A stretch of DNA of 64,000 nucleotides from Streptomyces lichenis (GTDB lineage: Bacteria > Actinomycetota > Actinomycetes > Streptomycetales > Streptomycetaceae): the NCBI RefSeq assembly GCF_023218175.1, contig NZ_JALPTH010000004.1:124001-188000 (forward strand). The letters are read 5' to 3'. A program made the translations under genes and the position numbers. Below are positions 51,660-60,861 of the stretch, in pieces (the first letter of the stretch is position 1; the number at the start of each line of letters is the position of its first letter). The notes beneath the pieces were generated by a model. It saw only the letters and a list, made by a program, of their open reading frames with translations, did not search any database and was not told the DNA's origin.

Positions 51660-52676
51660 ATGCTCAGCGAACGCAGACTCGAAGTGCTGCGCGCCATCGT
51701 CCAGGACTACGTCGGCACCGAGGAGCCCGTCGGCTCCAAGGCGCTCACCGAGCGGCACGCGCTCGGCGTCTCCCCGGCGACCGTGCGCAACGACATGGCC
51801 GTGCTGGAGGAGGAGGGCTACATCGCCCAGCCGCACACCAGCGCCGGCCGCATCCCCACCGACAAGGGCTACCGGCTCTTCGTCGACAAGCTCGCCGGGG
51901 TCAAGCCGCTGTCCTCGCCGGAGCGCCGCGCCATCCAGAACTTCATGGCCGGCGCGGTGGATCTGGACGACGTGGTCGGGCGCACCGTCCGGCTGCTCGC
52001 CCAGCTGACCCGGCAGGTCGCGGTGGTGCAGTACCCCTCGCTGACCCGCTCGACGGTGCGGCATGTGGAGCTGCTGTCGCTGGCCCCGGCCCGGCTGATG
52101 CTGGTGCTGATCACCGACACCGGCCGGGTCGAGCAGCGGATGGTCGACTGCCCGGCGCCGTTCGGCGAGGCCTCCCTCGCCGATCTGCGGGCCCGGCTCA
52201 ACAGCCGCGTCGTGGGCCGCCGGTTCGCCGACGTGCCGCAGCTGGTGCAGGACCTGCCGGAGTCCTTCGAGACGGAGGACCGCGGCACGGTCTCCACGGT
52301 GCTCGCCACCCTGCTGGAGACCCTGGTGGAGGAGACCGAGGAGCGGCTGATGATCGGCGGCACCGCCAATCTCACCCGCTTCGGCCATGACTTCCCCGTG
52401 ATGATCCGGCCGGTGCTGGAGGCGCTGGAGGAGCAGGTCGTGCTCCTCAAGCTGCTCGGCGAGGCCAAGGACTCGGCCATGACCGTGCGCATCGGGCATG
52501 AGAACGCCCACGAGGGGCTGAACTCCACGTCCGTCGTCGCGGTCGGCTACGGTTCGGGCGACGAGGCCGTCGCCAAACTCGGCGTGGTCGGACCGACCCG
52601 CATGGACTACCCCGGAACGATGGGAGCGGTACGCGCAGTGGCACGTTACGTCGGACAGATCCTGGCGGAGTCGTAA
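51660..52676 (+). CDS. hrcA: Heat-inducible transcriptional repressor HrcA
   Basis: About 338 residues from the ATG at 51660 (CTGGAGG upstream). The N-terminal winged helix ([57 protein letters not shown]) is followed by the GAF-like dimerisation domain ([34 protein letters not shown]). HrcA represses groE- and dnaJ-type operons through CIRCE and is kept active by GroEL. A CIRCE copy lies upstream at 51541-51565. The stop codon TAA abuts the GTG of dnaJ with no gap. Confidence 0.97.
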   Translation: MLSERRLEVLRAIVQDYVGTEEPVGSKALTERHALGVSPATVRNDMAVLEEEGYIAQPHTSAGRIPTDKGYRLFVDKLAGVKPLSSPERRAIQNFMAGAVDLDDVVGRTVRLLAQLTRQVAVVQYPSLTRSTVRHVELLSLAPARLMLVLITDTGRVEQRMVDCPAPFGEASLADLRARLNSRVVGRRFADVPQLVQDLPESFETEDRGTVSTVLATLLETLVEETEERLMIGGTANLTRFGHDFPVMIRPVLEALEEQVVLLKLLGEAKDSAMTVRIGHENAHEGLNSTSVVAVGYGSGDEAVAKLGVVGPTRMDYPGTMGAVRAVARYVGQILAES

Positions 52677-53813
52677 GTGGCCACGGACTACTACGCCGTA
52701 CTCGGCGTGCGCCGCGACGCCTCCCAGGACGAGATCAAGAAGGCGTTCCGGAGGCTCGCCCGCGAGCTGCATCCGGACGTCAATCCCGATCCGAAGACGC
52801 AGGAGCGCTTCAAGGAGATCAACGCCGCCTACGAGGTGCTGTCGGACCCGCAGAAGAAGCAGGTCTACGACCTCGGCGGCGACCCGCTCTCCAGCGCCGG
52901 CGGCGGTGGCGCGGGCGGCTTCGGGGCCGGTGGCTTCGGCAACTTCAGCGACATCATGGACGCCTTCTTCGGCACGGCGTCCCAGCGCGGCCCGCGCTCG
53001 CGCACCCGGCGCGGCCAGGACGCCATGATCCGGCTGGAGATCGAGCTCGACGAGGCGGCCTTCGGCACCACGAAGGACCTCCAGGTGGACACCGCCGTGG
53101 TGTGCACCACCTGCTCCGGCGAGGGCGCGGCCCCCGGCACCTCGGCGCAGACCTGCGACATGTGCCGCGGCCGCGGTGAGGTCTCCCAGGTCACCCGGTC
53201 CTTCCTGGGCCAGGTCATGACCTCCCGCCCCTGCCCGCAGTGCCAGGGCTTCGGCACCGTGGTGCCCACCCCGTGCCCGGAGTGCGCGGGCGACGGCCGG
53301 GTCCGCTCCCGCCGCACCCTCACCGTGAAGATCCCGGCCGGTGTGGACAACGGCACCCGCATCCAGCTGGCCGGCGAGGGCGAGGTCGGCCCCGGCGGCG
53401 GCCCGGCCGGCGACCTGTACGTGGAGATCCACGAACTGCCGCACCCGATGTTCCAGCGGCGCGGGGACGACCTGCACTGCACGGTCACCATCCCGATGAC
53501 GGCCGGCGCGCTGGGCACCAAGGTGCCGCTGGAGACGCTGGACGGCGTCGAGGAGATCGACATCCGGCCCGGTACGCAGTCGGGCCAGTCCATCCCGCTG
53601 CACGGCCGGGGCGTCACCCACCTGCGCGGCGGCGGCCGGGGCGACCTGATCGTCCACGTCGAGGTGCAGACCCCGACCAAGCTCGACCCCGAGCAGGAGC
53701 GGCTGCTGCGGGAGCTGTCCAAGCTGCGCGGCGAGGAGCGGCCCACCGGCCAGTTCCAGCCCGGCCAGCAGGGCCTGTTCTCCCGGCTGAAGGACGCCTT
53801 CAACGGCCGCTGA
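52677..53813 (+). CDS. dnaJ: Chaperone DnaJ (hrcA-linked, DnaJ2-type)
   Basis: The 378-residue protein starts at a GTG directly after the hrcA stop. Its J domain has YYAVLGVRRDASQDEIKKAF and HPD in RELHPDVNPD. A Gly/Phe region follows (GGGGAGGFGAGGFG). The zinc domain has four CxxC repeats (CTTCSGEG, CDMCRGRG, CPQCQGFG, CPECAGDG), and the client-binding C-terminal domains come last. It stimulates DnaK. This is the second-type DnaJ typical of actinobacteria, encoded with hrcA rather than dnaK and controlled by CIRCE. Confidence 0.97.
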   Translation: MATDYYAVLGVRRDASQDEIKKAFRRLARELHPDVNPDPKTQERFKEINAAYEVLSDPQKKQVYDLGGDPLSSAGGGGAGGFGAGGFGNFSDIMDAFFGTASQRGPRSRTRRGQDAMIRLEIELDEAAFGTTKDLQVDTAVVCTTCSGEGAAPGTSAQTCDMCRGRGEVSQVTRSFLGQVMTSRPCPQCQGFGTVVPTPCPECAGDGRVRSRRTLTVKIPAGVDNGTRIQLAGEGEVGPGGGPAGDLYVEIHELPHPMFQRRGDDLHCTVTIPMTAGALGTKVPLETLDGVEEIDIRPGTQSGQSIPLHGRGVTHLRGGGRGDLIVHVEVQTPTKLDPEQERLLRELSKLRGEERPTGQFQPGQQGLFSRLKDAFNGR

Positions 53814-53923
53814 GGGGCCGCCTTAGGCCGCTGCTGACGGCAGCGGTCCGCCGGGCGGCGGTGGTGCGAGGTGTACGAGGTGAGGGACGGCGGTTCCGGG
53901 AACGGGCCGCCGCCCCTCGTCGC

Positions 53924-53951
53924 GTACCTCGTACCTCGTACCTCGTACCTC
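53924..53951. repeat. 7-bp tandem repeat GTACCTC, four copies, within a large inverted repeat
   Basis: GTACCTC repeats four times in a row. The complementary GAGGTGTACGAGGTGAG lies at about 53868-53884, so the two can fold into a long hairpin after dnaJ, perhaps acting as terminator. Confidence 0.7.
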
Positions 53952-54026
53952 GTCTCGTACGGGCCCTCCCGCCGACCACCGGAACCGGGCCTTCGGGCCG
54001 GTCGGCGGGCGTGGCACGATGCACGC

Positions 54027-55103
54027 ATGTCCACCGCACTGACCGATCTCCTCCTCCACCCGATCGTGCAGGCCCCCATGGCCGGCGGCGCCTCCCGTCC
54101 CGAGCTGGCCGCCGCCGTGAGCGAGGCGGGCGGCCTCGGCTTCCTGGCCGCCGGCTACAAGACCGCCGACGGCATGTACCAGGAGATCAGCCGGCTGCGC
54201 ACCCTCACCGCGCGGCCCTTCGGCGTCAACCTGTTCCTGCCGCAGCCCGGCCACGCCGACCCCGCCGCCGTCGAGGTGTACCGCAACCAGATCGCCGGCG
54301 AGTCCGCCTTCTACGAGACGCCGCTCGGCGACCCGGACTCCGGCCGTGACGACGGCTACGAGGCCAAGCTCGCCGTCCTGCTGGACGAACCGGTCCCGGT
54401 GGTCTCCTTCACCTTCGGCTGCCCCTCCGCCGAGGCCCTGGCCGCGCTCGCCGCCGCCGGCACCCGCACCATCGTCACCGTCACCTCCGTCGAGGAGGCC
54501 CAGGCCGCCCAACGGGCCGGCGCCGACGCGCTGTGCGCCCAGGGCGTGGAGGCCGGCGGCCACCAGGGCACCCACCGGGACGACCCGGAGAACGACGGCG
54601 CCGGCACCGGACTGCTCACCCTGGTCGCCCTGATCGCCGAGGCCGTGCCGCTGCCGGTGATCGCCGCGGGCGGGCTGATGCGCGGCGGGCAGATCGCCGC
54701 CGTCCTCGCCGCGGGCGCCCGCGCCGCCCAGCTCGGCACCGCCTTCCTGGTGTGCCCCGAGTCCGGCGCCAATGCGCTGCACAAGCGGGCCATGACCGAC
54801 CCGCTGTTCACCCGCACCGAGCTGACCCGGGCGTTCTCCGGGCGGCCCGCGCGCGGCCTGGTCAACCGGTTCATGTCCGAGCACGGCCCCTACGCGCCCG
54901 CCGCCTACCCCGAGGTGCACCACCTCACCAGCACCCTGCGCAAGGCCGCCGCCGCGGCCGGCGACCCGCAGGGCATGGCGCTGTGGGCCGGGCAGGGCCA
55001 CCGGCTGGCCCGTGAACTGCCCGCCGCCCAGCTGGTGGACGTGCTGGCCGGTGAGCTGCGCGAGGCCGCCGGGACCCTCGCCCCGCAGGGGGCCGCCTCA
55101 TGA
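54027..55103 (+). CDS. Nitronate monooxygenase family FMN enzyme
   Basis: About 358 residues from the ATG at 54027. The NPD-like TIM barrel shows HPIVQAPMAGGASRPELAAA, GGLGFLAAGYK, FGVNLFLP, CAQGVEAGGHQGTH (catalytic His and FMN-binding Gly region) and AAGGLMRGGQIAAVLAAGA. These enzymes oxidise alkyl nitronates such as propionate-3-nitronate. The product is complete and overlaps rsmE by 4 bp (ATGA), so the two are translationally coupled although functionally unrelated. Confidence 0.93.
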   Translation: MSTALTDLLLHPIVQAPMAGGASRPELAAAVSEAGGLGFLAAGYKTADGMYQEISRLRTLTARPFGVNLFLPQPGHADPAAVEVYRNQIAGESAFYETPLGDPDSGRDDGYEAKLAVLLDEPVPVVSFTFGCPSAEALAALAAAGTRTIVTVTSVEEAQAAQRAGADALCAQGVEAGGHQGTHRDDPENDGAGTGLLTLVALIAEAVPLPVIAAGGLMRGGQIAAVLAAGARAAQLGTAFLVCPESGANALHKRAMTDPLFTRTELTRAFSGRPARGLVNRFMSEHGPYAPAAYPEVHHLTSTLRKAAAAAGDPQGMALWAGQGHRLARELPAAQLVDVLAGELREAAGTLAPQGAAS

Positions 55104-55852
55104 CCGCGCCCGTGTTCGTCGTCCCCGAGGACGTCTTCCGCCAGGGGATCCCCGGCGGGCGGTACGTCCTGGACGGGCCCGAGGGGCGGCACGCCGTCTC
55201 CGTGAAGCGGCTGCGCGCCGGCGAGGACGTGGTGCTCACCGACGGGGCGGGCCACTGGTCGGAAGGTGTGGTCGAGGGCAGCGAGGGCAAGGACCGGCTG
55301 CTCGTCATGGACCTGGAGTCCGTCACCGAGGAGCCGGCCGAGCAGCCCCGGATCACCGTGGTGCAGGCGCTGCCCAAGGGCGACCGGGGCGAGCTGGCGG
55401 TGGAGACCATGACCGAGACCGGTGTGGACGCGATCGTGCCGTGGACCGCCTCCCGCTGCATCACCCAGTGGAAGGGCGAGCGGGGCGCCAAGGCGCTCGC
55501 CAAGTGGCGCTCCACCGCCCGGGAGGCGGGCAAGCAGTCCCGCCGCACCCGCTTCCCGGAGGTCGCCGAGGCCGCCTCCACCGGGCAGGTGGCCCGGCTG
55601 CTGGCCACCGCCGACTTCGCCGCCGTGCTCCACGAGACCGGCGACACCTCGCTGGCCACCGCCGAGCTGCCCGCCTCCGGCGAGATCGTCCTCGTGGTCG
55701 GCCCCGAGGGCGGGGTGGCCCCCGAGGAACTGGCCGCCTTCGCCGAGGCGGGCGCCGAGCCGTACGTCCTGGGCCGCAGCGTGCTGCGCACCTCCACGGC
55801 GGGCACGGCAGCCGTCGCCCTGCTGCTGGGCCGCACCGGCCGCTGGAGCTGA
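55100..55852 (+). CDS. rsmE: 16S rRNA (uracil-1498-N3)-methyltransferase
   Basis: The 250-residue protein has an N-terminal PUA-like part (YVLDGPEGRHAVSVKRLRAGE). The SPOUT methyltransferase domain has ITVVQALPKGDRGELAVETM, KWRSTAREAGKQSRRTRFPE, VVGPEGGVAPEELAAF and the knot motif LGRSVLRTSTAG for SAM binding. It methylates U1498 of 16S rRNA near the P site. Its ATG lies within the preceding gene's stop region. The dnaJ-NMO-rsmE order is typical here. Confidence 0.96.
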   Translation: MTAPVFVVPEDVFRQGIPGGRYVLDGPEGRHAVSVKRLRAGEDVVLTDGAGHWSEGVVEGSEGKDRLLVMDLESVTEEPAEQPRITVVQALPKGDRGELAVETMTETGVDAIVPWTASRCITQWKGERGAKALAKWRSTAREAGKQSRRTRFPEVAEAASTGQVARLLATADFAAVLHETGDTSLATAELPASGEIVLVVGPEGGVAPEELAAFAEAGAEPYVLGRSVLRTSTAGTAAVALLLGRTGRWS

Positions 55853-55909
55853 GACCGGACCCTGCCGCGCCCTGAGGCGGGGGACCAGGACTGTCCCGGG
55901 GTCCGGCCC

Positions 55910-56105
55910 CGTCTCGGGGTTCGGTTCGGCTCCGCGTCGGGGTCCGGCTCCGCCTCGGGGTGCGGTACCGCGTCGGGGTCCGGCACCGTCCCGGGGTCCG
56001 GCACCGTCCCGGGGTCCGGCTCCGCGTCGGGGATCGGCACCGTCCCGGGGTCCGGCTCCGCGTCGGGGATCGGCACCGTCCCGGGGTCCGGCACCACCCC
56101 GGGCA
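55910..56105. repeat. 18-bp / 36-bp GC-rich tandem repeats
   Basis: Variants of GGGGTCCGGCACCGTCCC and GGGGTCCGGCTCCGCGTC alternate about ten times. A 36-bp unit at 56027-56062 recurs at 56063, with 29 matching bases. All frames stay open here, giving Gly-Ser-Gly-Thr or Pro-Asp repeats. Confidence 0.8.
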
Positions 56106-56161
56106 CCGGCACCGCCCGGAGCCCCGGCCCCCGGCCGGCGGGCGGGGCGCTGGAGCGGCCG

Positions 56162-56446
56162 GTGGGCGACGGGGACGTGCTGGTCACGGCCGTCCGGCGG
56201 CTCGGACGGCACCGGCTGCCCACCCTGGCCGCACTCCGCGCCCCTACGGGGACGGAGGCACCGCCCGAGGAGGTCGCCGCCGCCCCGCCGGCGGGCCAGG
56301 CCCAGCCGGGGCCGGCGGCGTGGACGGCGTACGGGAACGGGGTCCGGCGGGCCCGTCCGAGCGGCTGGCCCGGGTCTCCGCCGCGCTCACCCCCTGAGAG
56401 GGCGGCGGCCGGTGACGGGCGGCGGGGCGCGGGCCCCAGCCCGTAG
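56162..56446 (+). pseudogene. Possible remnant reading frame, frameshifted
   Basis: From the GTG at 56162 the frame reads GDGDVLVTAVRRLGRHRLPT with strong G/C third positions. It loses that bias near 56330. The bias continues in another frame that ends SERLARVSAALTP and a stop at 56395-56397. One small indel near 56330-56355 would join the two into one protein of about 78 residues. It may be a decaying gene, a sequencing error or chance. There is no domain. Confidence 0.25.
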
Positions 56447-56542
56447 AGTGCCCCCGTACCAATCGAAGATCACCCGTGACACCCACCCGTCACGTCGTGG
56501 CGCCGCCACGCGTCACGCCCCACCTCGCGAAAGGACCGCGGC

Positions 56543-56902
56543 ATGGCCGGAGAGCCCCAGGGCGACTGCCTGTTCTGCAAGATCGTGGCCGGGGAGGTGC
56601 CCGCCACCGTCGTCCGCGAGTCGGAGACCACCCTCGCCTTCCGCGACATCAACCCGCAGGCGCCCACCCACGTCCTCGTCATCCCCAAGGCACACCACAC
56701 CGACGCCGCCGCGCTCGCGGCCGAGGCGCCGGAGATCGCCGCCGACGTGCTGCGCGAGGCGGGGGAGATCGCCCGGCAGGAGAAGACCGAGGACGACGGC
56801 TACCGCATCGTCTTCAACACCGGTGCCGGCGCCGGGCAGACCGTCTTCCACGCGCACGCCCACGTCCTCGGCGGCCGCGGCCTGACCTGGCCCCCCGGCT
56901 AA
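56543..56902 (+). CDS. HIT family nucleotide-binding hydrolase
   Basis: The 119-residue protein has [13 protein letters not shown] (zinc Cys pair), [20 protein letters not shown] and the histidine triad HAHAH at residues 103-107. It is the HINT-type subfamily that hydrolyses AMP-lysine and related phosphoramidates. AAAGGA precedes the ATG, and TAGAGT at 56444-56449 is a plausible -10. It is followed 35 nt later by the RNase Z-like gene in the same orientation. Confidence 0.95.
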   Translation: MAGEPQGDCLFCKIVAGEVPATVVRESETTLAFRDINPQAPTHVLVIPKAHHTDAAALAAEAPEIAADVLREAGEIARQEKTEDDGYRIVFNTGAGAGQTVFHAHAHVLGGRGLTWPPG

Positions 56903-56937
56903 CCACCCACCCCCACCCCCCCCGCAGGAAGAAAGCC

Positions 56938-57846
56938 ATGTCCGTCCGCGAACTGGTCGTGCTGGGCACCGCCAGCCAGGTGCCCACCCGGCACCGCAAC
57001 CACAACGGCTATCTGCTGCGCTGGGACGGCCAGGGCATCCTGTTCGACCCCGGCGAGGGCACCCAGCGGCAGATGTTGCGCGCCGGGGTCGCCGCCCATG
57101 ACATCGACCGCATCTGCGTCACCCACTTCCACGGGGACCACAGCCTGGGCCTGGCCGGGGTGATCCAGCGGATCAACCTCGACCAGGTCCCGCACCCGGT
57201 CACCGCCCACTACCCGGCCGGCGGGCAGCGCTTCTTCGAACGGCTCCGGTACGCCACCGCCTACCGGGAGACGGTCAGGCTGGCCGAGGCACCCGTGGCC
57301 GAGGACGGGGTGCTGGCCACCACCTCCTCGTACACCCTGGAGGCCCGGAAGCTGTCGCACCCGGTGGAGTCCTTCGGCTACCGGCTCACCGAGCCGGACG
57401 GCCGCCGGATGCTGCCCGAGCGGCTGGCCGCGCACGGCATCGCGGGCCCCGACGTGGGCCGCATCCAGCGCGAGGGCGCCCTCGGCGGGGTCAGCCTGGA
57501 CCAGGTCAGCGAGGTGCGGCGCGGGCAGCGGTTCGCGTTCGTCATGGACACCCGGCTCTGCGACGGCGTGCACGCCCTCGCCGAGGGCTGCGACCTGCTG
57601 GTCATCGAGTCCACCTTCACCGACGAGGACGCCGCGCTCGCCGCCGACCACGGCCATCTGACGGCGGGCCAGGCCGGGGCGGTCGCCCGCGAGGCGGGGG
57701 TGCGCCATCTGGTGCTCACCCACTTCTCGCAGCGGTACCCCGACCCGGAGGTCTTCGAACGGCAGGCCCGGGCCGCCGGGTTCGACGGCGAGCTGACCGT
57801 GGCCCACGACCTCATCCGCGTACCGCTGCCCAAGCGCGACCGGTAG
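56938..57846 (+). CDS. rnz: Ribonuclease Z-like metallo-beta-lactamase enzyme
   Basis: About 302 residues from the ATG at 56938 (GGAAGAAAG upstream). RNase Z features: [30 protein letters not shown] (tRNA-contacting), [14 protein letters not shown] (zinc, 63-68), [20 protein letters not shown] ([13 protein letters not shown]) and [10 protein letters not shown]. It should cut the 3' trailer of tRNA precursors. The tRNAs in this window lack an encoded CCA, which makes this activity necessary. A second MBL enzyme cannot be excluded, but the motif set is specific. Confidence 0.9.
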   Translation: MSVRELVVLGTASQVPTRHRNHNGYLLRWDGQGILFDPGEGTQRQMLRAGVAAHDIDRICVTHFHGDHSLGLAGVIQRINLDQVPHPVTAHYPAGGQRFFERLRYATAYRETVRLAEAPVAEDGVLATTSSYTLEARKLSHPVESFGYRLTEPDGRRMLPERLAAHGIAGPDVGRIQREGALGGVSLDQVSEVRRGQRFAFVMDTRLCDGVHALAEGCDLLVIESTFTDEDAALAADHGHLTAGQAGAVAREAGVRHLVLTHFSQRYPDPEVFERQARAAGFDGELTVAHDLIRVPLPKRDR

Positions 57847-57847
57847 G

Positions 57848-58393
57848 TCACTCCCCGGGGCCGGTGACCCGGGCGGCGATGGTGCCCGCGCACACCAGGG
57901 ACTCGGTACGGGTGGTGTCCACCTCCAGGTCGTAGACCACGCCCCGGTGCGCCGCCTCCGCCTGCCCGGCGGCCATCCCGCCGGTCCGGTCCCCGCGGGC
58001 GATCTCCCGGCCCGCCGCGACCGCCCCGTCGCACCGGACCCCGACCCACAGCACCTCCAGCCCGTCCAGGGCCGTACGCCACCGCGCCTGCGACTCCGCG
58101 CCGCCGAGGAAGACATCGTCCACCACCAGCCGGGCACCGGCCCGGGCGGTCGCGGCCACCCCCGCCATCCAGGCGGCCTCCAGCTCCCGGAAGCCCGCGC
58201 CCACCTCCACCCCGCCGTCCCCGGCGAAGCCGATGCCCTCGCCGCCCTCCCGCAGCGCGGCGGGCAGCGCGTCCACCAGACCGTCGATCGAGAAGGCCAG
58301 CCAGGGACCGGGCAGCACCGCCTGGAGACACCGGGCGATCCCCGTCTTGCCCGCGCTGGAACCCCCGTTGAGCACGATCACCTGAGTCGTCAC
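57848..58393 (-). CDS. Chloramphenicol 3-O-phosphotransferase-like kinase
   Basis: About 181 residues from the GTG at 58391-58393. The Walker A loop is [16 protein letters not shown]. Alignment from memory with the S. venezuelae enzyme (CPT) is gap-free over the N-terminal 37 residues and places Asp37 here too (AFSIDGL versus AFGVDSL). [36 protein letters not shown] and [12 protein letters not shown] also match. CPT phosphorylates chloramphenicol, giving self-resistance. Whether this copy does so is inference; no chloramphenicol cluster is in view. It is convergent with rnz. Confidence 0.85.
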   Translation of the reverse strand: MTTQVIVLNGGSSAGKTGIARCLQAVLPGPWLAFSIDGLVDALPAALREGGEGIGFAGDGGVEVGAGFRELEAAWMAGVAATARAGARLVVDDVFLGGAESQARWRTALDGLEVLWVGVRCDGAVAAGREIARGDRTGGMAAGQAEAAHRGVVYDLEVDTTRTESLVCAGTIAARVTGPGE

Positions 58394-58484
58394 CGCGCCA
58401 CCGTAACCCCACCGCGAGACGGCCCCCGGGCTGATGGACGATGGACCCACCGGCACCGCCCCCCACCAGGAAAGACCGCACCAC

Positions 58485-59504
58485 ATGGCACTCCCCGCAC
58501 CGTCCGCCCCGCTCCCCAAGGCCGAGCTCCATCTGCACATCGAGGGCACCCTCGAACCGGAGCTCGCCTTCTCCCTCGCCGCCCGCAACGGGGTGCCGCT
58601 GCCCTACGCGGACACCGGCGAGCTGCGCCGGGCCTACGACTTCGCCGACCTCCAGTCCTTCCTGGACCTGTACTACGACCTGATGGCCGTCCTGCGCACC
58701 GCCGAGGACTTCACCGACCTCGCCGAGGCCTATCTGGAGCGGGCCGCGCGCCAGGGCGTGCGGCACGCCGAGATCTTCTTCGACCCGCAGGCCCACACCG
58801 CCCGCGGGGTGCCGTTCGGCGCGGTCGTCGAGGGCCTGGGCCGGGCGCTGGACCGCGCCGAGGAGCGGCACGGCATCTCCACCCGGCTGATCATGTGCTT
58901 CCTGCGCGACCTGCCCGCCGAGTCCGCCCTGGCCACCCTGGAGGAGGCGAAGCCCCACCTGGACCGGATCACCGGCATCGGACTGGACTCCGCCGAGGTC
59001 GGCCACCCGCCGGCGAAGTTCGCCGAGGTGTACGCGGCCGCCGCCGAGCTGGGCCTTCGCCGGGTCGCCCACGCGGGGGAGGAGGGGCCGCCGGAGTATG
59101 TGCGCGAGGCGCTGGACGTGCTCGGCGTGGAGCGGATCGACCACGGGCTGCGCGCCCTGGAGGACCCGGAACTGGTGGAGCGGCTGGTACGGGAGCGGGT
59201 GCCGCTCACCCTCTGCCCGCTGTCCAACGTACGGCTGCGCACCGTCGGCACCCTCGCCGACCACCCGCTGCGCCGGATGATGGACGCCGGCCTGCTGGTC
59301 ACCGTCAACTCCGACGACCCCGCCTACTTCGGCGGCTACGTGGGCGACAACTACCACGCGGTCGCCGGGGCGCTCGGCCTGGACGCCGGGCAGCTGCGCG
59401 AGCTGGCCCGCAACTCCTTCCTGGCCGCCTTCCTCGACCACGACGAGGAGCGCCGGGCCCGCTACCTCGCCGAGGTCGACGCCCACCCGGATCCGGCCGC
59501 GTGA
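58485..59504 (+). CDS. Adenine/adenosine deaminase family protein
   Basis: About 339 residues from the ATG at 58485. Metal-dependent amidohydrolase motifs: [18 protein letters not shown] (HxH), [40 protein letters not shown] (catalytic His/Glu), [20 protein letters not shown] and [12 protein letters not shown]. The IEGTLEPE and EEGPPEY variants are those of bacterial adenine deaminases rather than classic adenosine deaminases, so adenine to hypoxanthine salvage is the better guess. It lies between a phosphotransferase and an MFS gene on the other strand. Confidence 0.9.
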   Translation: MALPAPSAPLPKAELHLHIEGTLEPELAFSLAARNGVPLPYADTGELRRAYDFADLQSFLDLYYDLMAVLRTAEDFTDLAEAYLERAARQGVRHAEIFFDPQAHTARGVPFGAVVEGLGRALDRAEERHGISTRLIMCFLRDLPAESALATLEEAKPHLDRITGIGLDSAEVGHPPAKFAEVYAAAAELGLRRVAHAGEEGPPEYVREALDVLGVERIDHGLRALEDPELVERLVRERVPLTLCPLSNVRLRTVGTLADHPLRRMMDAGLLVTVNSDDPAYFGGYVGDNYHAVAGALGLDAGQLRELARNSFLAAFLDHDEERRARYLAEVDAHPDPAA

Positions 59505-59511
59505 CCGGCCG

Positions 59512-60861
59512 TCAGCTGTCCGGGCCCACGGGGCGGTAGGCGCGGCGGCGGACCAGGCGGGCGGGCACCGAGCGGACCGGGAACTCGGCGACCGGCTGCT
59601 CGGGGGCGCCGATCTGCGGGGCGGCCAGGCCCGCGGCCGCGCCGGTGGTACCGGCCATCAGGGCGGCCGGGGCGCCACCGTGGCGCCGGATCGCGCCCGG
59701 CACCAGCGGGCGGCCCGCGGTGTGCAGGGCGACCGCGGTGAGCGGCGCCGCCAGCAGCACCAGCAGGACGGCGAGCACCAGGCCCATCCCCGCGTACCCG
59801 GCCCGCTCCGACAGCAGGCTGCCCGCCACCGGGCCGCAGGCCACGCCCAGCGAGGACGCCGACCCGGCGAACACCGCCCACCGGCCGCGCGGGTCCAGCG
59901 AGGCGGCCAGGCCGATCAGATACGACAGCACCACCGGGTAGCAGGCGTTCCACAGGATCTCGCCACCCGCGAAGGAGACCAGGCCGTCGGAGGCCGAGGT
60001 GACCGCGATGCAGACGGCGATCAGCACCGTCCCGGCACCGATCGGCACCGCCCGGCCGATCCGCCCGCCGAGCGCCCCCGCGCCCAGCACCCCCACCAGC
60101 CCGGCGCCCAGCGCGGCCGCGAACACCGCGCCCACCGCCACCTCGGTCAGCCCCGCCTGGTTCAGCCCGATCCGGCCGCTGACCCCCCACAGCGCGTTCT
60201 GCGCCAGCGCCCAGCAGGCCATCCCGCCCGCCAGCACCAGCCCCGCCCGCCGCCGGGGCAGCGGCCCCGCCGCACTCCGGGCCCCGCCGTCCCCGCCGTC
60301 GCCACCGTGCCCGCCCGCCAGTTTGCCCGTGGCCGGCCAGACCGCCGCCGCGACCAGCGCGATCGCGGCGAACGGCAGCGCGTGGCCGCCGCCCAGCCAG
60401 CCCGGCACGGTCAGGTGCGGCAGCGTCAGATACAGCACCCCGGCGGTGGCCGACACCGACAACAGGCCCACGGTGGAGGCCCGGTGCGGGTCGGGGCGGC
60501 CCGCGATCCCGGCCGCCGCCACCGCCGTGGCCGTACCCGAGCCAAAGCCGCCGGCCATGGCGCCCGCCACCACCAGCGGCACCGACCCGGCGAGCGCGGC
60601 CGCGCCGTATCCGGCCACCGCGAGCAGCAGCCCGGCGCGGGCCGGCCGGCGCGGCCCGAACCGCTCGACCCGGGAGGCCAGCGTGAACCCGGCGGCGGCC
60701 GAGGAGAGCAGCAGCAGCGAACCCGCCAGCCCGGCCTGCGCCGGACTCAGGCCCAGCCCGGCGGAGAGCCGCCCGACGATGGTGGGCAGCAGGTACGAGG
60801 CGAGGTACCCGGCCGTGAACACGGCGACGAGCGGCCACAGGGCGCGCGGGCGCGAGGACAT
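59512..60861 (-). CDS. Major facilitator superfamily transporter
   Basis: About 449 residues from the ATG at 60859-60861. Twelve membrane spans are visible, e.g. LWPLVAVFTAGYLASYLLP, AGLAGSLLLLSSAAAGFTLA and ALGAGLVGVLGAGALGG. The central loop is Gly/Asp-rich (GGHGGDGGDGGARSA). The FGPRRPARAGLLLAVAGY segment corresponds to the loop 2-3 MFS motif. It is likely an exporter of unknown substrate. It is divergent from the PfkB gene, with a Crp-type palindrome between them. Confidence 0.88.
   Translation of the reverse strand: MSSRPRALWPLVAVFTAGYLASYLLPTIVGRLSAGLGLSPAQAGLAGSLLLLSSAAAGFTLASRVERFGPRRPARAGLLLAVAGYGAAALAGSVPLVVAGAMAGGFGSGTATAVAAAGIAGRPDPHRASTVGLLSVSATAGVLYLTLPHLTVPGWLGGGHALPFAAIALVAAAVWPATGKLAGGHGGDGGDGGARSAAGPLPRRRAGLVLAGGMACWALAQNALWGVSGRIGLNQAGLTEVAVGAVFAAALGAGLVGVLGAGALGGRIGRAVPIGAGTVLIAVCIAVTSASDGLVSFAGGEILWNACYPVVLSYLIGLAASLDPRGRWAVFAGSASSLGVACGPVAGSLLSERAGYAGMGLVLAVLLVLLAAPLTAVALHTAGRPLVPGAIRRHGGAPAALMAGTTGAAAGLAAPQIGAPEQPVAEFPVRSVPARLVRRRAYRPVGPDS

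Larger units (their letters stand above)
55853..56542. other. Repeat-rich intergenic region, possibly with a decayed gene
   Basis: This 690-bp gap begins with 18-bp and 36-bp GC-rich repeats (about 55910-56105). A stretch at 56162-56400 with coding-like third-position bias, split over two frames, follows. The HIT promoter-like TAGAGT is at 56444-56449. No complete, recognisable gene is present. Confidence 0.5.

Noticed and set aside
55910..56105. CRISPR-like array
   Set aside because: Units are contiguous with no unique spacers of constant length, and no cas genes are present.
55960..56397. 145-aa protein of Arg/His/Pro repeats
   Set aside because: Its N-terminal two thirds is just one frame of the 18-bp repeats; only its last 13 codons show coding bias, and I treat these as part of the possible remnant.
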